Shown: positions 10,207 through 20,880 of the stretch, piece after piece
Numbering within the stretch: position 1 is the stretch's first letter
How the letters are laid out: every line of letters starts with the position of its first letter
Assembly (NCBI RefSeq): GCF_900141935.1
Contig: NZ_FQYX01000023.1
Coordinates: 1-59,505, forward strand
Source of the DNA: Arenibacter nanhaiticus
Lineage (GTDB): Bacteria > Bacteroidota > Bacteroidia > Flavobacteriales > Flavobacteriaceae
Direction: 5' to 3'
DNA: 59,505 nucleotides
Notes under the pieces: generated by a model
Seen by the model: the letters and a program-made list of their open reading frames with translations, nothing else
What the model was told of the DNA's origin: nothing
The model's database searches: none
Made by a program: the position numbers and the translations under genes

Positions 10207-10707
10207 ATGACTACTTTTAAATTAAAAGCTGGTTTCTTTACCGCTATTTTTTGCATATTCTTTTCTCTTCATTCTTGCAAGGAGCAACCCAAAAATATCG
10301 TTGAGCGGGCGCCCATAACTTTTACCAAGGACGGTGAACTTAGTATTCTAAAAAAAGGTACCGAAACAGCCTACATCAAGTTCGATATAGAAATCTCCGA
10401 AAGTGAATACGAGACACAAACTGGACTCATGTATCGCAGTTCGATGGAAGATACCCAAGGCATGTTGTTTATATTTGAAGATGTTGCAATGCGCTCCTTT
10501 TATATGAAAAATACCGAAATCCCATTGGACATTATTTTCATAGATGAGAACATGCATATCGTAAGTTTCCAAAAAAACGCCAATCCCTTTGATGAAGCCG
10601 GTTTGACCTCTACAGTACCTGCGAAATATGTTTTTGAAATTAATGCTGGAATAGCAGATTCTCTTAATCTTGAGGTTGGAGATCTTGTGCAATTTCAACG
10701 AAATTAA
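10207..10707 (+). CDS. DUF192-family lipoprotein
   Basis: A 166-residue protein with a signal peptide and the sequence SLHSC at residues 20-24, giving a lipid-modified Cys24. The DUF192 core is recognisable: TQTGLMYRSSMEDTQGMLFIFEDVAMRSFYMKNTEIPLDIIFID, followed by PAKYVFEINAG. The biochemical role of DUF192 is not established. It follows lgt by 109 bp on the same strand. Confidence 0.88.
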   Translation: MTTFKLKAGFFTAIFCIFFSLHSCKEQPKNIVERAPITFTKDGELSILKKGTETAYIKFDIEISESEYETQTGLMYRSSMEDTQGMLFIFEDVAMRSFYMKNTEIPLDIIFIDENMHIVSFQKNANPFDEAGLTSTVPAKYVFEINAGIADSLNLEVGDLVQFQRN

Positions 10708-10883
10708 CACAAAAAAAGTTGTTATTTAGCAGCTTTGCAACCTAGAATATTGCGCTTATTCGCATTAAAAAACACAGTCTCCAGAGAACCCAACTTTTGC
10801 CGTCATACTTTTTTTTTTAGCCTCGGCTAAGATTAGTAAATTAGCTTTCTTTCAGTATTGAATACTTATTGAAACAACTGCAT

Positions 10884-12125
10884 ATGGAGCAAAAAAAACA
10901 TTGGGCTGTTTTCACGGATAACTGCTCTAAAAAATCTCATTTTATACATCGTATTTTATCAGGTAATTTACCTGTGGGCTTTGAAGTTCTTGCCGATCAA
11001 AAGGGTCTTTTATTCTCCAAAACTGTCATAGATCGGTATATGGACGAGGAAGATAGGCACGACACTATTCTTATAGATCATACAGGCAAACAATCGCTAC
11101 AGACCATGTCAAGTGGCGAACAGAAAAAAGCCTTACTACAATACCTGATCAATAAAACTCCAGATTTTTTAATCCTCGACAACCCCTTTGACAATCTCGA
11201 TACTGATTCCCTAATAGCCTTAAAAGACGGTCTAGCACAGCAACAGCATAAAATATCTACCATACAATTGGTCAGCCGTAGGAGTGATGCATTTTCGTTT
11301 ACTACTTCTACGGTACGCTTAAAGGACAGGACTATTATTCCCTACAACGAGAAGGATACGGCCGAGGGACAAGTTTTGGCGGATTCCTTTTTTTCGGCTA
11401 AGATTCCACCTCCTTTACACAGTAAAGATTTCCCAACAGAGACCTTAATAGACTGCAGAAATATTTCTGTAACCTATAGCAACAAACCTATACTAAACGC
11501 TATTAATTGGACCATCAAGAAAGGTGAGTTTTGGCAACTTATCGGAAAGAACGGCAGTGGAAAATCGACACTACTTTCCATGATCACAGGAGATAACCAC
11601 AAAGGATACGGACAAGCGCTTTATCTCTTTGGCAGAAAAAAGGGCAGCGGAGAAAGCGTCTGGGAAATAAAGGAAAATATAGGGTATTACACCCCAGCAA
11701 TGACCGATAAGTTTTCGGGCCTACATGCTGCACGGAATATGCTTATCTCTGGTTTAAACGACTCTATAGGGCTTTATTTGCACCCCACGGAGAATCAGTT
11801 AAACCTAGCAAAACAGTGGTTGCAACTATTGGGTATGTGGGAGCTTAGGAACGTAAATTTTTGCGAACTCACCCTAGGACAACAACGGCTGATCATGGCA
11901 GCAAGGGCCATGATTAAACATCCTCCTTTACTGATATTGGATGAACCAACAGCCGGATTGGACGATCGCAGTGCTGCCTTGTTCGTTTCCTTGGTCAATA
12001 AGATTGCCCAAGAGAGCCAAACAGCCATCATCTTTGTATCGCACAGAAAAGAACCCGGTCTATTACCGCATCACTTCTACCAGCTCAGCATGACCCCTCA
12101 GGGATCAATAGGAGAAATACTGTAA
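10884..12125 (+). CDS. Double ABC ATPase, ModF/PhrA-like, with asymmetric nucleotide sites
   Basis: Two fused ABC ATPase domains and no membrane segments (413 residues from ATG 10884; the frame also has an upstream TTG). Domain 1 has signature MSSGEQKK (about 75-82) and Walker B FLILDNPFDNLD (about 95-106), but I find no Walker A lysine loop. Domain 2 has Walker A GKNGSGKST (about 221-229), Walker B LLILDEPTAGLD (about 349-360) and a weak signature LTLGQQR. This organisation resembles ModF-type proteins. There is no partner permease nearby, so substrate and role are unknown. A bidirectional terminator follows. Confidence 0.8.
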   Translation: MEQKKHWAVFTDNCSKKSHFIHRILSGNLPVGFEVLADQKGLLFSKTVIDRYMDEEDRHDTILIDHTGKQSLQTMSSGEQKKALLQYLINKTPDFLILDNPFDNLDTDSLIALKDGLAQQQHKISTIQLVSRRSDAFSFTTSTVRLKDRTIIPYNEKDTAEGQVLADSFFSAKIPPPLHSKDFPTETLIDCRNISVTYSNKPILNAINWTIKKGEFWQLIGKNGSGKSTLLSMITGDNHKGYGQALYLFGRKKGSGESVWEIKENIGYYTPAMTDKFSGLHAARNMLISGLNDSIGLYLHPTENQLNLAKQWLQLLGMWELRNVNFCELTLGQQRLIMAARAMIKHPPLLILDEPTAGLDDRSAALFVSLVNKIAQESQTAIIFVSHRKEPGLLPHHFYQLSMTPQGSIGEIL

Positions 12126-12131
12126 GAAAAA

Positions 12132-12159
12132 AAAAGAGCCGCTAATCAGCGGCTCTTTT
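12132..12159 (+). terminator. Bidirectional intrinsic terminator
   Basis: Stem AAAAGAGCCGCT / AGCGGCTCTTTT with loop AATC, between the convergent ABC and secDF genes. A long A run precedes it, so it has a U tract on both strands. Confidence 0.9.
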
Positions 12160-12185
12160 CATATAACATTATAATGTAATCTTAA

Positions 12186-15155
12186 TTATTCTACTTTTTC
12201 TCCTTCTTGAACCTTCTTTTTCAAGGTATCGAACATCACAGGAGTTGCGATGAAAATAGAAGAATAGGTACCTACAATAACACCAATAATCATAGCAAAC
12301 ATAAATCCTCTTAGCGATTCACCTCCGAAGATGAAAATTGCCAATAATACTACCAAGGTAGTCATAGAGGTGTTTAAGGTCCTACTCAAAGTACTATTAA
12401 TTGCCAAGTTGGTATTTTGACCAGCACTCCAACCTTTCTCAGCAATGATTTCCCTAATACGGTCAAATACTACCACTGTATCGTTCAGGGAATAACCGAT
12501 CACCGTCAATATTGCAGCAATAAATGCCTGATCTATCTCCATGTTAAAAGGCATTAACTTACCTAACACAGAGAATACCCCCAATACGATCAAAATATCG
12601 TGGAATACAGCTACCACAGCTCCTAAAGAGAACTGCCATTTACGGAATCTAAGAAGGATATATAAGAACACTACCGCTAGCGAACCGAAAATCGCTAAGA
12701 AGGCATTCTTTTTAATATCATCTGCAATGGTTGGACCAACTTTTATAGATTGCATGATACCTACAGATTTCCCAGTGCTTCCAACTGTAAATTCGTCAAA
12801 AGTAGTACCGTCTGGCAAATACTTTTGTAAGGAAGTGTATAACTTCTCTTGAATTTCATTATCTACTTCAATCCCTTCTACATCTACCTTATAAGGTGTC
12901 GTAATTTTAATTTGATTTGCATCACCAAATGTTTTCACATTGGTACCACTACCAAATACAGTATTCAATTCCGAAGCTATTTCAGAAGGACTCACCACCT
13001 TTTCAAATCGAATCGTGTAAGAACGTCCCCCAACAAAATCGACCCCTTGCTGTAACCCTGGCCCAAAAAACAAGGAGAACAAACCGATGGTCACAAAAAT
13101 AGAAGAAACGATATAAGCGATCTTTCTTTTTCCTAGGAAGTTAATATTGATGTTCTTAAACAAACTTTTAGTGATGTTTGTAGAGAAGTCCAAACTTTTC
13201 CCCTTACCAGAAACATACCAATCTACGATCAGCCTAGTAATGAAAATAGCGGTAAACAACGAAGTTACAATACCTATAAGTAAGGTAGTAGCAAATCCTT
13301 TTATTGGTCCAGATCCAAATACAAATAATATTAATGCAGTAAGACCTGTTGTGATGTTAGCATCCATAATTGAAGAAAGAGCGTTTCCAAAACCGTCGGC
13401 TATCGCTTGGCTTTGTCCTTTACCTTTCGCCAATTCTTCTTTAATACGTTCAAAGATAAGTACGTTAGCATCTACCGACATACCAATAGTTAAAACAATA
13501 CCAGCAATTCCTGGCAATGTCAACACAGCATTTAAGCTCACCAATACCCCGAATATTAAAAGGATATTCAACAACAAGGCAATATCAGCAGCAATACCAG
13601 CCTTCCCGTAATAAAACACCATCCATACCAAAACAATCAACATAGCAATCATAAAGGAATTAAAACCACTATCGATGGCTTCTTGTCCCAATGATGGTCC
13701 TACAATCTCTGATTGAATAATATCTGCTGAGGCAGGTAACTTACCAGCTCTTAAAACATTGGAGATATCTTTTGTTTCGTTAATAGTAAAGTTCCCGGTT
13801 ATCTCGGAACGTCCTCCTGAAATTGGCCCTGAAGAAACTCCCGGTGCGGTATACACCTTATTATCTAAAACAATAGCAATACCAGTTTGGTTGTTAAAAG
13901 CATCTCCTGTTAATTTTTCCCATTCTTTGGCCCCTTTTGTATTCATGGTCATAGAAACCGCAGGCTTATTAAACTGGTCAAAAGTATCAGTAGCATCAGA
14001 AACAACATCACCACTAATTCTAGGAGTATTGTCTCTATTAGATTTTAATGCATATAGGTCTACGATCTCTGCCCCTTCACTTGGACGTTCCCAAACGAAT
14101 TTCACAAATTGGATATCAGCAGGGATCAAACGACGAATTTCTTTCATTCTAAGGTACTCGCCAATTTTAGCAGTATCTTTAACAGCAGCGCTTACCAATG
14201 CATTTCCGTTAGGATTTGTAGGTAGAAGCAAGCTAAACAAAGGGTTAGCCTCTTGTGAGAAATCCAATGAATCCTGAGAGACATCCGATAATAAAGAATC
14301 CAATTCAGATTCTGGTTTAGCCTTAACCGCTGGTTTCTCTACTTGAACGATCGTTTTTAATTTCTCGTTAGCCGCCTGTAAAAAAGCACCTAGACTTGGG
14401 TTGCTTTGTTTATAAGTTTCCCAAAACTCTAATTGTGCAGTACTCGATAACAAGTCTTGTGCCCTTGCGATATCTCTGGCTCCTGGCAATTCTACTAGGA
14501 TACGCCCAGAATTTCCTTCTCTCTGGATGTTCGGCTGTGTAACTCCAAAGCCATCGATACGCTCACGCAATACTTCGAAAGCAGAAACAATAGATTGGTC
14601 TATCTTGGTTTTCAAGATAGGCTTCACCTGCTCATCGGTCATTTGGAAGTTAATAACATCACTTAAGCCTTTATTGGCGAAAATGTCTGGAGAAGCTAAT
14701 TTAGTGTCCCCTTTAATTTTATCAAAGGCTTCAAAAAATAGATCAATATAAGTAGCATCACTACTTTTGGAAGCTATATCTGCATCGGCCAAAGCTTTAT
14801 TGAAGACAGCATTTTTGGTATTTCCGGCCAAACCTTTTAAAATATCCTTTACAGATATCTGTAGGGTTACGTTGATACCACCTTTTAAATCGAGTCCTTT
14901 ATTAAGTTCCTTCTTTTTAGCTTCGTGATAAGTGGTATATCCTAGAATAGAGTTATTTCCTATGGAATCCAAATACCTGGCTTCCAAGGCCTCTCTTTTT
15001 TCGATATAATTTTCTTCTGATTCTGGAATATTGTTGGTAGCAAAGACAGTGGCTTCCTTTTCAACCTTATTCGTAATAAAAGTGTAGGATAGCTGATAAA
15101 TACTGACTAACCCAAACAAGAAAGCAAAAAGCTTTATAAGTCCTTTATTCTGCAT
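12186..15155 (-). CDS. secDF: Protein translocase subunit SecDF (fused)
   Basis: A single 989-residue chain joining SecD and SecF, the proton-driven accessory of the SecYEG translocon in the inner membrane. The first transmembrane helix follows the N-terminus, then the SecD periplasmic region with LKGGINVTLQISVKD. SecD membrane helices include VLTIGMSVDANVLIFERIKEELAKG. The SecF half begins near FLGKRKIAYIVSS and includes VAVFHDILIVLGVFSVLG and IGYSLNDTVVVFDRIRE. The fusion is usual in Bacteroidota. An exact TAnnTTTG promoter lies 41 bp upstream of the ATG. Confidence 0.97.
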   Translation of the reverse strand: MQNKGLIKLFAFLFGLVSIYQLSYTFITNKVEKEATVFATNNIPESEENYIEKREALEARYLDSIGNNSILGYTTYHEAKKKELNKGLDLKGGINVTLQISVKDILKGLAGNTKNAVFNKALADADIASKSSDATYIDLFFEAFDKIKGDTKLASPDIFANKGLSDVINFQMTDEQVKPILKTKIDQSIVSAFEVLRERIDGFGVTQPNIQREGNSGRILVELPGARDIARAQDLLSSTAQLEFWETYKQSNPSLGAFLQAANEKLKTIVQVEKPAVKAKPESELDSLLSDVSQDSLDFSQEANPLFSLLLPTNPNGNALVSAAVKDTAKIGEYLRMKEIRRLIPADIQFVKFVWERPSEGAEIVDLYALKSNRDNTPRISGDVVSDATDTFDQFNKPAVSMTMNTKGAKEWEKLTGDAFNNQTGIAIVLDNKVYTAPGVSSGPISGGRSEITGNFTINETKDISNVLRAGKLPASADIIQSEIVGPSLGQEAIDSGFNSFMIAMLIVLVWMVFYYGKAGIAADIALLLNILLIFGVLVSLNAVLTLPGIAGIVLTIGMSVDANVLIFERIKEELAKGKGQSQAIADGFGNALSSIMDANITTGLTALILFVFGSGPIKGFATTLLIGIVTSLFTAIFITRLIVDWYVSGKGKSLDFSTNITKSLFKNININFLGKRKIAYIVSSIFVTIGLFSLFFGPGLQQGVDFVGGRSYTIRFEKVVSPSEIASELNTVFGSGTNVKTFGDANQIKITTPYKVDVEGIEVDNEIQEKLYTSLQKYLPDGTTFDEFTVGSTGKSVGIMQSIKVGPTIADDIKKNAFLAIFGSLAVVFLYILLRFRKWQFSLGAVVAVFHDILIVLGVFSVLGKLMPFNMEIDQAFIAAILTVIGYSLNDTVVVFDRIREIIAEKGWSAGQNTNLAINSTLSRTLNTSMTTLVVLLAIFIFGGESLRGFMFAMIIGVIVGTYSSIFIATPVMFDTLKKKVQEGEKVE

Positions 15156-15195
15156 TGGTTATATTAATTTATAAATGGTTTTCGTGAATAGCGTG

Positions 15196-15203
15196 CAAAT
15201 ATA
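15196..15203 (-). promoter_or_regulatory. Bacteroidota -7 promoter element for secDF
   Basis: The minus strand reads TATATTTG, an exact TAnnTTTG match, about 41 bp before the secDF start codon. Confidence 0.65.
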
Positions 15204-15318
15204 TTATTTCCCTAAGGAACTAACAATTATATTTTTTCAAAACCAAGGCACCCGTCCCAAGCTGATTTTCATCAGTGGCTATGGTGACGGATGCCTTAAA
15301 TTTCAATCTCTTTAAAGC

Positions 15319-16245
15319 TTATAATTCCAAAAGAGCATTCGTTTTTCTTACTCCTTCTGCACTCTGCTGCATTTTGTTTTTCTCATCTTCGGTCAATTCG
15401 ATTTTGACAATTTTCTCGATGCCATTTTTCCCCAAAATTACAGGAACACCGATACAAATATCATTCAACCCGTATTCTCCTTCCAACAATACAGAGCAAG
15501 GGAACATTTTTTGCTGATCGCAAGCAATAGCTTGTACCAGTGAAGACACGGCTGCACCTGGCGCATACCATGCACTTGTACCCAACAACTTAGTAAGAGT
15601 AGCTCCTCCTACTTTAGTGTCTTCTGCTACTTGAGACAATCTTTCTTCTGACAAGAATTCGGACACCTTAATACTATTTCTAGTAGCATGAGCCGTTAAA
15701 GGCACCATCCCTGTATCGCTGTGACCTCCGATAACCATACCGTCTACATCTGATATAGGGGCTTCCAGAGCCTCTGCCAACCTGTATTTAAAACGGGCAC
15801 TATCCAAAGCTCCACCCATTCCTATAATTCTATTTTTAGGCAAACCTGTAGTTTTATGTACCAAATAGGTCATAGTATCCATAGGATTACTTACAACTAT
15901 CAGGGTCACATTTGGCGAATGCTCCAATAAATTAGCAGCAACTGTTTTTACGATCCCAGCATTTATCCCTATCAATTCTTCACGAGTCATACCTGGTTTA
16001 CGTGGAATACCAGAGGTGATAACCGCAATATCGCTTCCTGCTGTTTTACTATAGTCATTAGTAATTCCAGTTATTTTGGTATCAAAACCATTCAAGGAAG
16101 CCGTTTGCATTAAGTCCATGGCCTTCCCTTCAGCAAAACCTTCCTTAATATCCAATATTACTACTTCCGATGCAAAATTCTTTATAGCGATGTATTCTGC
16201 GCAACTTGCACCTACAGCACCTGCTCCAACTACGGTAACTTTCAT
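15319..16245 (-). CDS. mdh: Malate dehydrogenase (NAD-dependent)
   Basis: Interconverts malate and oxaloacetate in the TCA cycle. At 308 residues it is of the LDH-like (bacterial type III) MDH class. The Rossmann start MKVTVVGAGAVGASCAEYIA binds NAD. The mobile loop IPRKPGMTREELIGINAGI carries substrate-binding arginines, and GGHSDTGMVPL contains the catalytic His. A terminator-like structure with arms AAGGCA/TGCCTT lies just downstream. The promoter TATTTTTG is upstream on the same strand. secDF follows in the same direction but has its own promoter. Confidence 0.96.
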   Translation of the reverse strand: MKVTVVGAGAVGASCAEYIAIKNFASEVVILDIKEGFAEGKAMDLMQTASLNGFDTKITGITNDYSKTAGSDIAVITSGIPRKPGMTREELIGINAGIVKTVAANLLEHSPNVTLIVVSNPMDTMTYLVHKTTGLPKNRIIGMGGALDSARFKYRLAEALEAPISDVDGMVIGGHSDTGMVPLTAHATRNSIKVSEFLSEERLSQVAEDTKVGGATLTKLLGTSAWYAPGAAVSSLVQAIACDQQKMFPCSVLLEGEYGLNDICIGVPVILGKNGIEKIVKIELTEDEKNKMQQSAEGVRKTNALLEL

Positions 16246-16278
16246 TATAATGTTAGTTTAAAATTATTTTTAATCTCC

Positions 16279-16286
16279 CAAAAATA
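16279..16286 (-). promoter_or_regulatory. Bacteroidota -7 promoter element for mdh
   Basis: The minus strand reads TATTTTTG, an exact TAnnTTTG match, 34 bp upstream of the mdh ATG. Confidence 0.6.
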
Positions 16287-16493
16287 CAGATTTTTGATAG
16301 AACAATAATGACTTTAAATAAAGTAAAAACAAAAAAAACCTAAATAAAGGGTCTAAAAACCTACTTTATAATGCTATTCCTGACATTTTTCCGAATACCC
16401 CATAAAAATATGATTCTTTTGGCCGGTTTTTTACAATAATCATTGGCTTTAAAACGTTAAACATATAATACCCATTCATAAAACAGCTTCAAT

Positions 16494-16640
16494 ATGAAAA
16501 GACTGTATTGTTTCTTAGTCATTATGATTATTCTATTGGGGAGTAAATATACCAGAACAGCAGAAAGCCGTGACATCGTTACTGAAGTGCATTTTAAAAA
16601 TACAAATTCTGCCACTGCGATTTTAAAATACGCCCCATAG
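16494..16640 (+). CDS. Small putative secreted/membrane peptide (48 aa)
   Basis: An ATG-initiated frame encoding MKRLYCFLVIMIILLGSK followed by a polar tail ending ATAILKYAP. The N-terminus has the form of a signal peptide or signal anchor: two basic residues, then a hydrophobic run. It sits in a 690-bp gap between mdh and the DUF6588-like gene. I recognise no family. It may be a real small gene or the front of a decayed one, since an open frame without a start codon follows downstream (16689-16943). Confidence 0.35.
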   Translation: MKRLYCFLVIMIILLGSKYTRTAESRDIVTEVHFKNTNSATAILKYAP

Positions 16641-16688
16641 AAAATTAAGATCATTAGGCTTGTCGCCTCAACAAAACAGCCTAAATAA

Positions 16689-16943
16689 GGCTATTTACTT
16701 CCCATTTTTCAAAAAAACCTCCAATACTACACTCCTTTCATTTTAATTTGTTCCAGAATTGGGGATATTGCCTTTAAAATCAATAAAGACACCTATTTCA
16801 CGAAGATACTTTTAACTAAAAATTCCGTCTTGCACTCAAAAACCCAAGCTTTTCAGGAACGAAAAGATTTTAAGTCGTTGAATCCAAAACGGAACCTTGT
16901 AGTTCATTTTAAGAATAGCTACATTCTTATGAAGCTACCATAG
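16689..16943 (+). pseudogene. Start-less open frame, possible gene remnant
   Basis: An 84-codon open frame in the gap between mdh and the next gene. It has no ATG near its beginning and directly follows an in-frame TAA. The conceptual product contains SRIGDIAFKINKDTYFTKIL and KRNLVVHFKNSYILMKLP, which looks compositionally protein-like. Together with the small ORF at 16494-16640 it could be a decayed gene. No family is recognised, and chance openness in AT-rich DNA is a serious alternative. Confidence 0.2.
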
Positions 16944-16951
16944 GGTTAGAT

Positions 16952-17965
16952 TTATCTAAACCCAAAATTAACACCAACGGTCAGGTTGTTAAAGGCTGCG
17001 ATGGCATAGTCGACATTTAGCCTAAAAAAGCCTAGTTTCAACTTGGCCCCAATGGTAGCATTCATCCCATCGGCGTCCTTTTTCATAGAAAACGGATCAA
17101 CATAGGTTTGTTGAAAAGGCCCTGTTCTAACTCTATAGGTTCCCAAGACATCGGTATTAGACTTCCCGGAAATATACCCTAGCCCACCATAAAAATTAAT
17201 TATTTTCAACTTTGTGGAGGCCACTGCCTGAAAAGACCACACGCTCATATCTATTTCTACCCTTTGATCATCTCCATCTACAATACTAGAATTGGTAAAA
17301 TCATAGGTTGCATCTAAATGCGTATACCCGACAACTCCGGAAATAGCCACTGGAAAAAGATCCTCTGCCGGCAAAAGGGAAGTAAAATCATACTGCAATC
17401 CAGCACCATACAAGCCTAAACCTACCTCTTCGGTGTCTATTTTTGGTAAAAATCTGGCCTTTATCTCCATTCCCTTAACAAGCCCAAAACTTAGTTGCAA
17501 AAAGGCCGTCGGGATAAAATGTATCCCTTCAGAGGCGATTCCGGTCGGCAAATCAAATTCTTCCCTTGTGGTAACTCCCGGCACCACTTCGCCTTCTACA
17601 TAGACTCCGATTCCCTCTATATCTCCCAACGCGGTAGATACGAATTTAGAGGTGCTTCCATCTTGAAATTTCAGGTTTTCATAGTCGGCCGTATTCAGGT
17701 TGAATTCCATTTTATCTCTCTTATTCTTAAAAGAGGTCATGTTCCCTATCAGCGAAATTTCGAATCCACCTAAAGGTTTCGTCCGGGCCGAATTATACCA
17801 CCCATTAGAGAGACCATAGATAGCCGCTTCGGAAACCGGCGAAAAATAACTGTTTGAAAATTTCTCCGTATCCTCTATCCCGGCAGCAAACACCTCATTG
17901 ATATTGGACTGGGAATACATTACAGATCCACAAACTAAAAAAACAAAAGCAATTACATATTTCAT
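16952..17965 (-). CDS. DUF6588-type outer-membrane/secreted protein
   Basis: A 337-residue protein with a signal peptide (MKYVIAFVFLVCGSVMYSQ) and then a beta-rich body ending LTVGVNFGFR, with a terminal aromatic-X-Arg end. Segments such as YFSPVSEAAIYGLSNGWYNSA and FLPKIDTEEVGLGLYGAGLQYDF look like the DUF6588 family found in Bacteroidota, whose members are probable beta-barrel proteins of unknown function. It is monocistronic: 17966-18090 holds no other gene, and gyrB upstream has its own terminator. Confidence 0.65.
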   Translation of the reverse strand: MKYVIAFVFLVCGSVMYSQSNINEVFAAGIEDTEKFSNSYFSPVSEAAIYGLSNGWYNSARTKPLGGFEISLIGNMTSFKNKRDKMEFNLNTADYENLKFQDGSTSKFVSTALGDIEGIGVYVEGEVVPGVTTREEFDLPTGIASEGIHFIPTAFLQLSFGLVKGMEIKARFLPKIDTEEVGLGLYGAGLQYDFTSLLPAEDLFPVAISGVVGYTHLDATYDFTNSSIVDGDDQRVEIDMSVWSFQAVASTKLKIINFYGGLGYISGKSNTDVLGTYRVRTGPFQQTYVDPFSMKKDADGMNATIGAKLKLGFFRLNVDYAIAAFNNLTVGVNFGFR

Positions 17966-18090
17966 AGAATGGTTATTTATATTTAGTAGTTATCTTTTTT
18001 ATTCTCCTTTACTTTTTTACTCAGCATTGCATCAGCAAGAGGTAGAAATGGAACGCTGCAATTTAAGGATTCCCAATTTGATCTAAAAAC

Positions 18091-18121
18091 AAAAAACCCG
18101 TACAAAGGGTACGGGTTTTTT
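18091..18121 (-). terminator. Intrinsic terminator of gyrB
   Basis: Stem AAAAAACCCGTAC / GTACGGGTTTTTT with a 5-nt loop, 18 bp after the gyrB stop. The minus strand continues into a T-rich tract. Confidence 0.9.
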
Positions 18122-18138
18122 GTTTTCACTATTATTTC

Positions 18139-20100
<1,962 letters not shown>

Positions 20101-20123
20101 TCATTATAATTTTAGCCATCCTA

Positions 20124-20131
20124 CAAATATA
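20124..20131 (-). promoter_or_regulatory. Bacteroidota -7 promoter element for gyrB
   Basis: The minus strand reads TATATTTG (exact TAnnTTTG), 39 bp before the gyrB start. Confidence 0.65.
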
Positions 20132-20584
20132 AGCAATACCCTATAAAATAAGGGATTGATGTTGACTAAAGTTATTAAGTTATCAACAACCAATGTAAAA
20201 AATAGCCAAACCACCTTAAAAAGCCCCCATTGGCTCAGAAACCCTTTATTTCCAAAAGGTTATTTTCTTCAGACAATCCAATATTAGTTCTTATATTTTC
20301 TGTAAACCCTTCCTTTTTTAAAACATTTTTTCCATAAAAAGACCACACCACGATAGCTTTTAACCAATCGCTGCCCCGTCTTAAAACATCAAAAGGAAGC
20401 GCGTACGAGATGAAGAAACAAAAACGAACACTTACCCCCACAAGAACGATTTCCTTCGTTGGATCTGCTAAAAAGAAGCTTTCGTACCCATACCCTAAAC
20501 AGTTCCTATGATCTTCCTCGGTAGCTCGTAGTTCTTTTAGTTTCATTTCAAAACCCGCTGGGAGCCGCAATGGACGTATACTTT

Positions 20585-20664
20585 GCGTTAGGGATGGCGG
20601 CGGCATCCCCGAAGCAAAGCGAGGGATATAGTCAAGAGCCCGCCCGACGCAGGAGGGAACGCCC
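20585..20664 (-). repeat. Dispersed 80-bp structured repeat, copy 1
   Basis: One of four 80-bp copies. In its own orientation it begins GGGCGTTCCCTCC and ends TCCCTAACGC, with outer GCGTT/AACGC arms and an inner ATCCC/GGGAT hairpin. It lies in the roughly 800-bp gap between gyrB and asnB. An open frame across it (20235-20672, minus) is probably spurious. The rest of that gap holds only the asnB terminator and the gyrB promoter. Confidence 0.85.
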
Positions 20665-20770
20665 AAATCCATCTGCTACCTAAAAAATACGGCACCTGAT
20701 ACCCACAAGCGTACCGACATAATCGATTTCCAAATTGGCCAGGGCCCGAACAACGGTTTCCATAAACCAA

Positions 20771-20819
20771 AAGAAGCACCCTAATACCGAAACTACTTCG
20801 ATACCCGTGGGTGCTTCTT
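20771..20819 (-). terminator. Intrinsic terminator of asnB
   Basis: An 11-bp stem AAGAAGCACCC / GGGTGCTTCTT with a 27-nt loop, about 60 bp after the asnB stop. The minus strand continues CTTCTTTTGG. Confidence 0.65.
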
Positions 20820-20880
20820 ACTGACTAATTTAAATAAAAACTGAACAAACAGCATTTTTTGTTTCCGAAAACTAGCGGCC

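Noticed and set aside
15243-15297. Large hairpin downstream of mdh (AAGGCA/TGCCTT with an internal CTGAT/ATCAG hairpin)
   Set aside because: It may be an mdh terminator, but the loop is long, one stem pair is mismatched and no T run follows. Left out as a confident terminator.
20160-20200. Near-DnaA-box TTATCAACA upstream of gyrB
   Set aside because: It has a mismatch and is a single copy; no origin-like cluster.
20235-20672. A 145-codon ORF on the minus strand between gyrB and asnB
   Set aside because: Its first third is the 80-bp repeat element. The remaining composition is not protein-like, with no recognised domain and no promoter. Treated as spurious.
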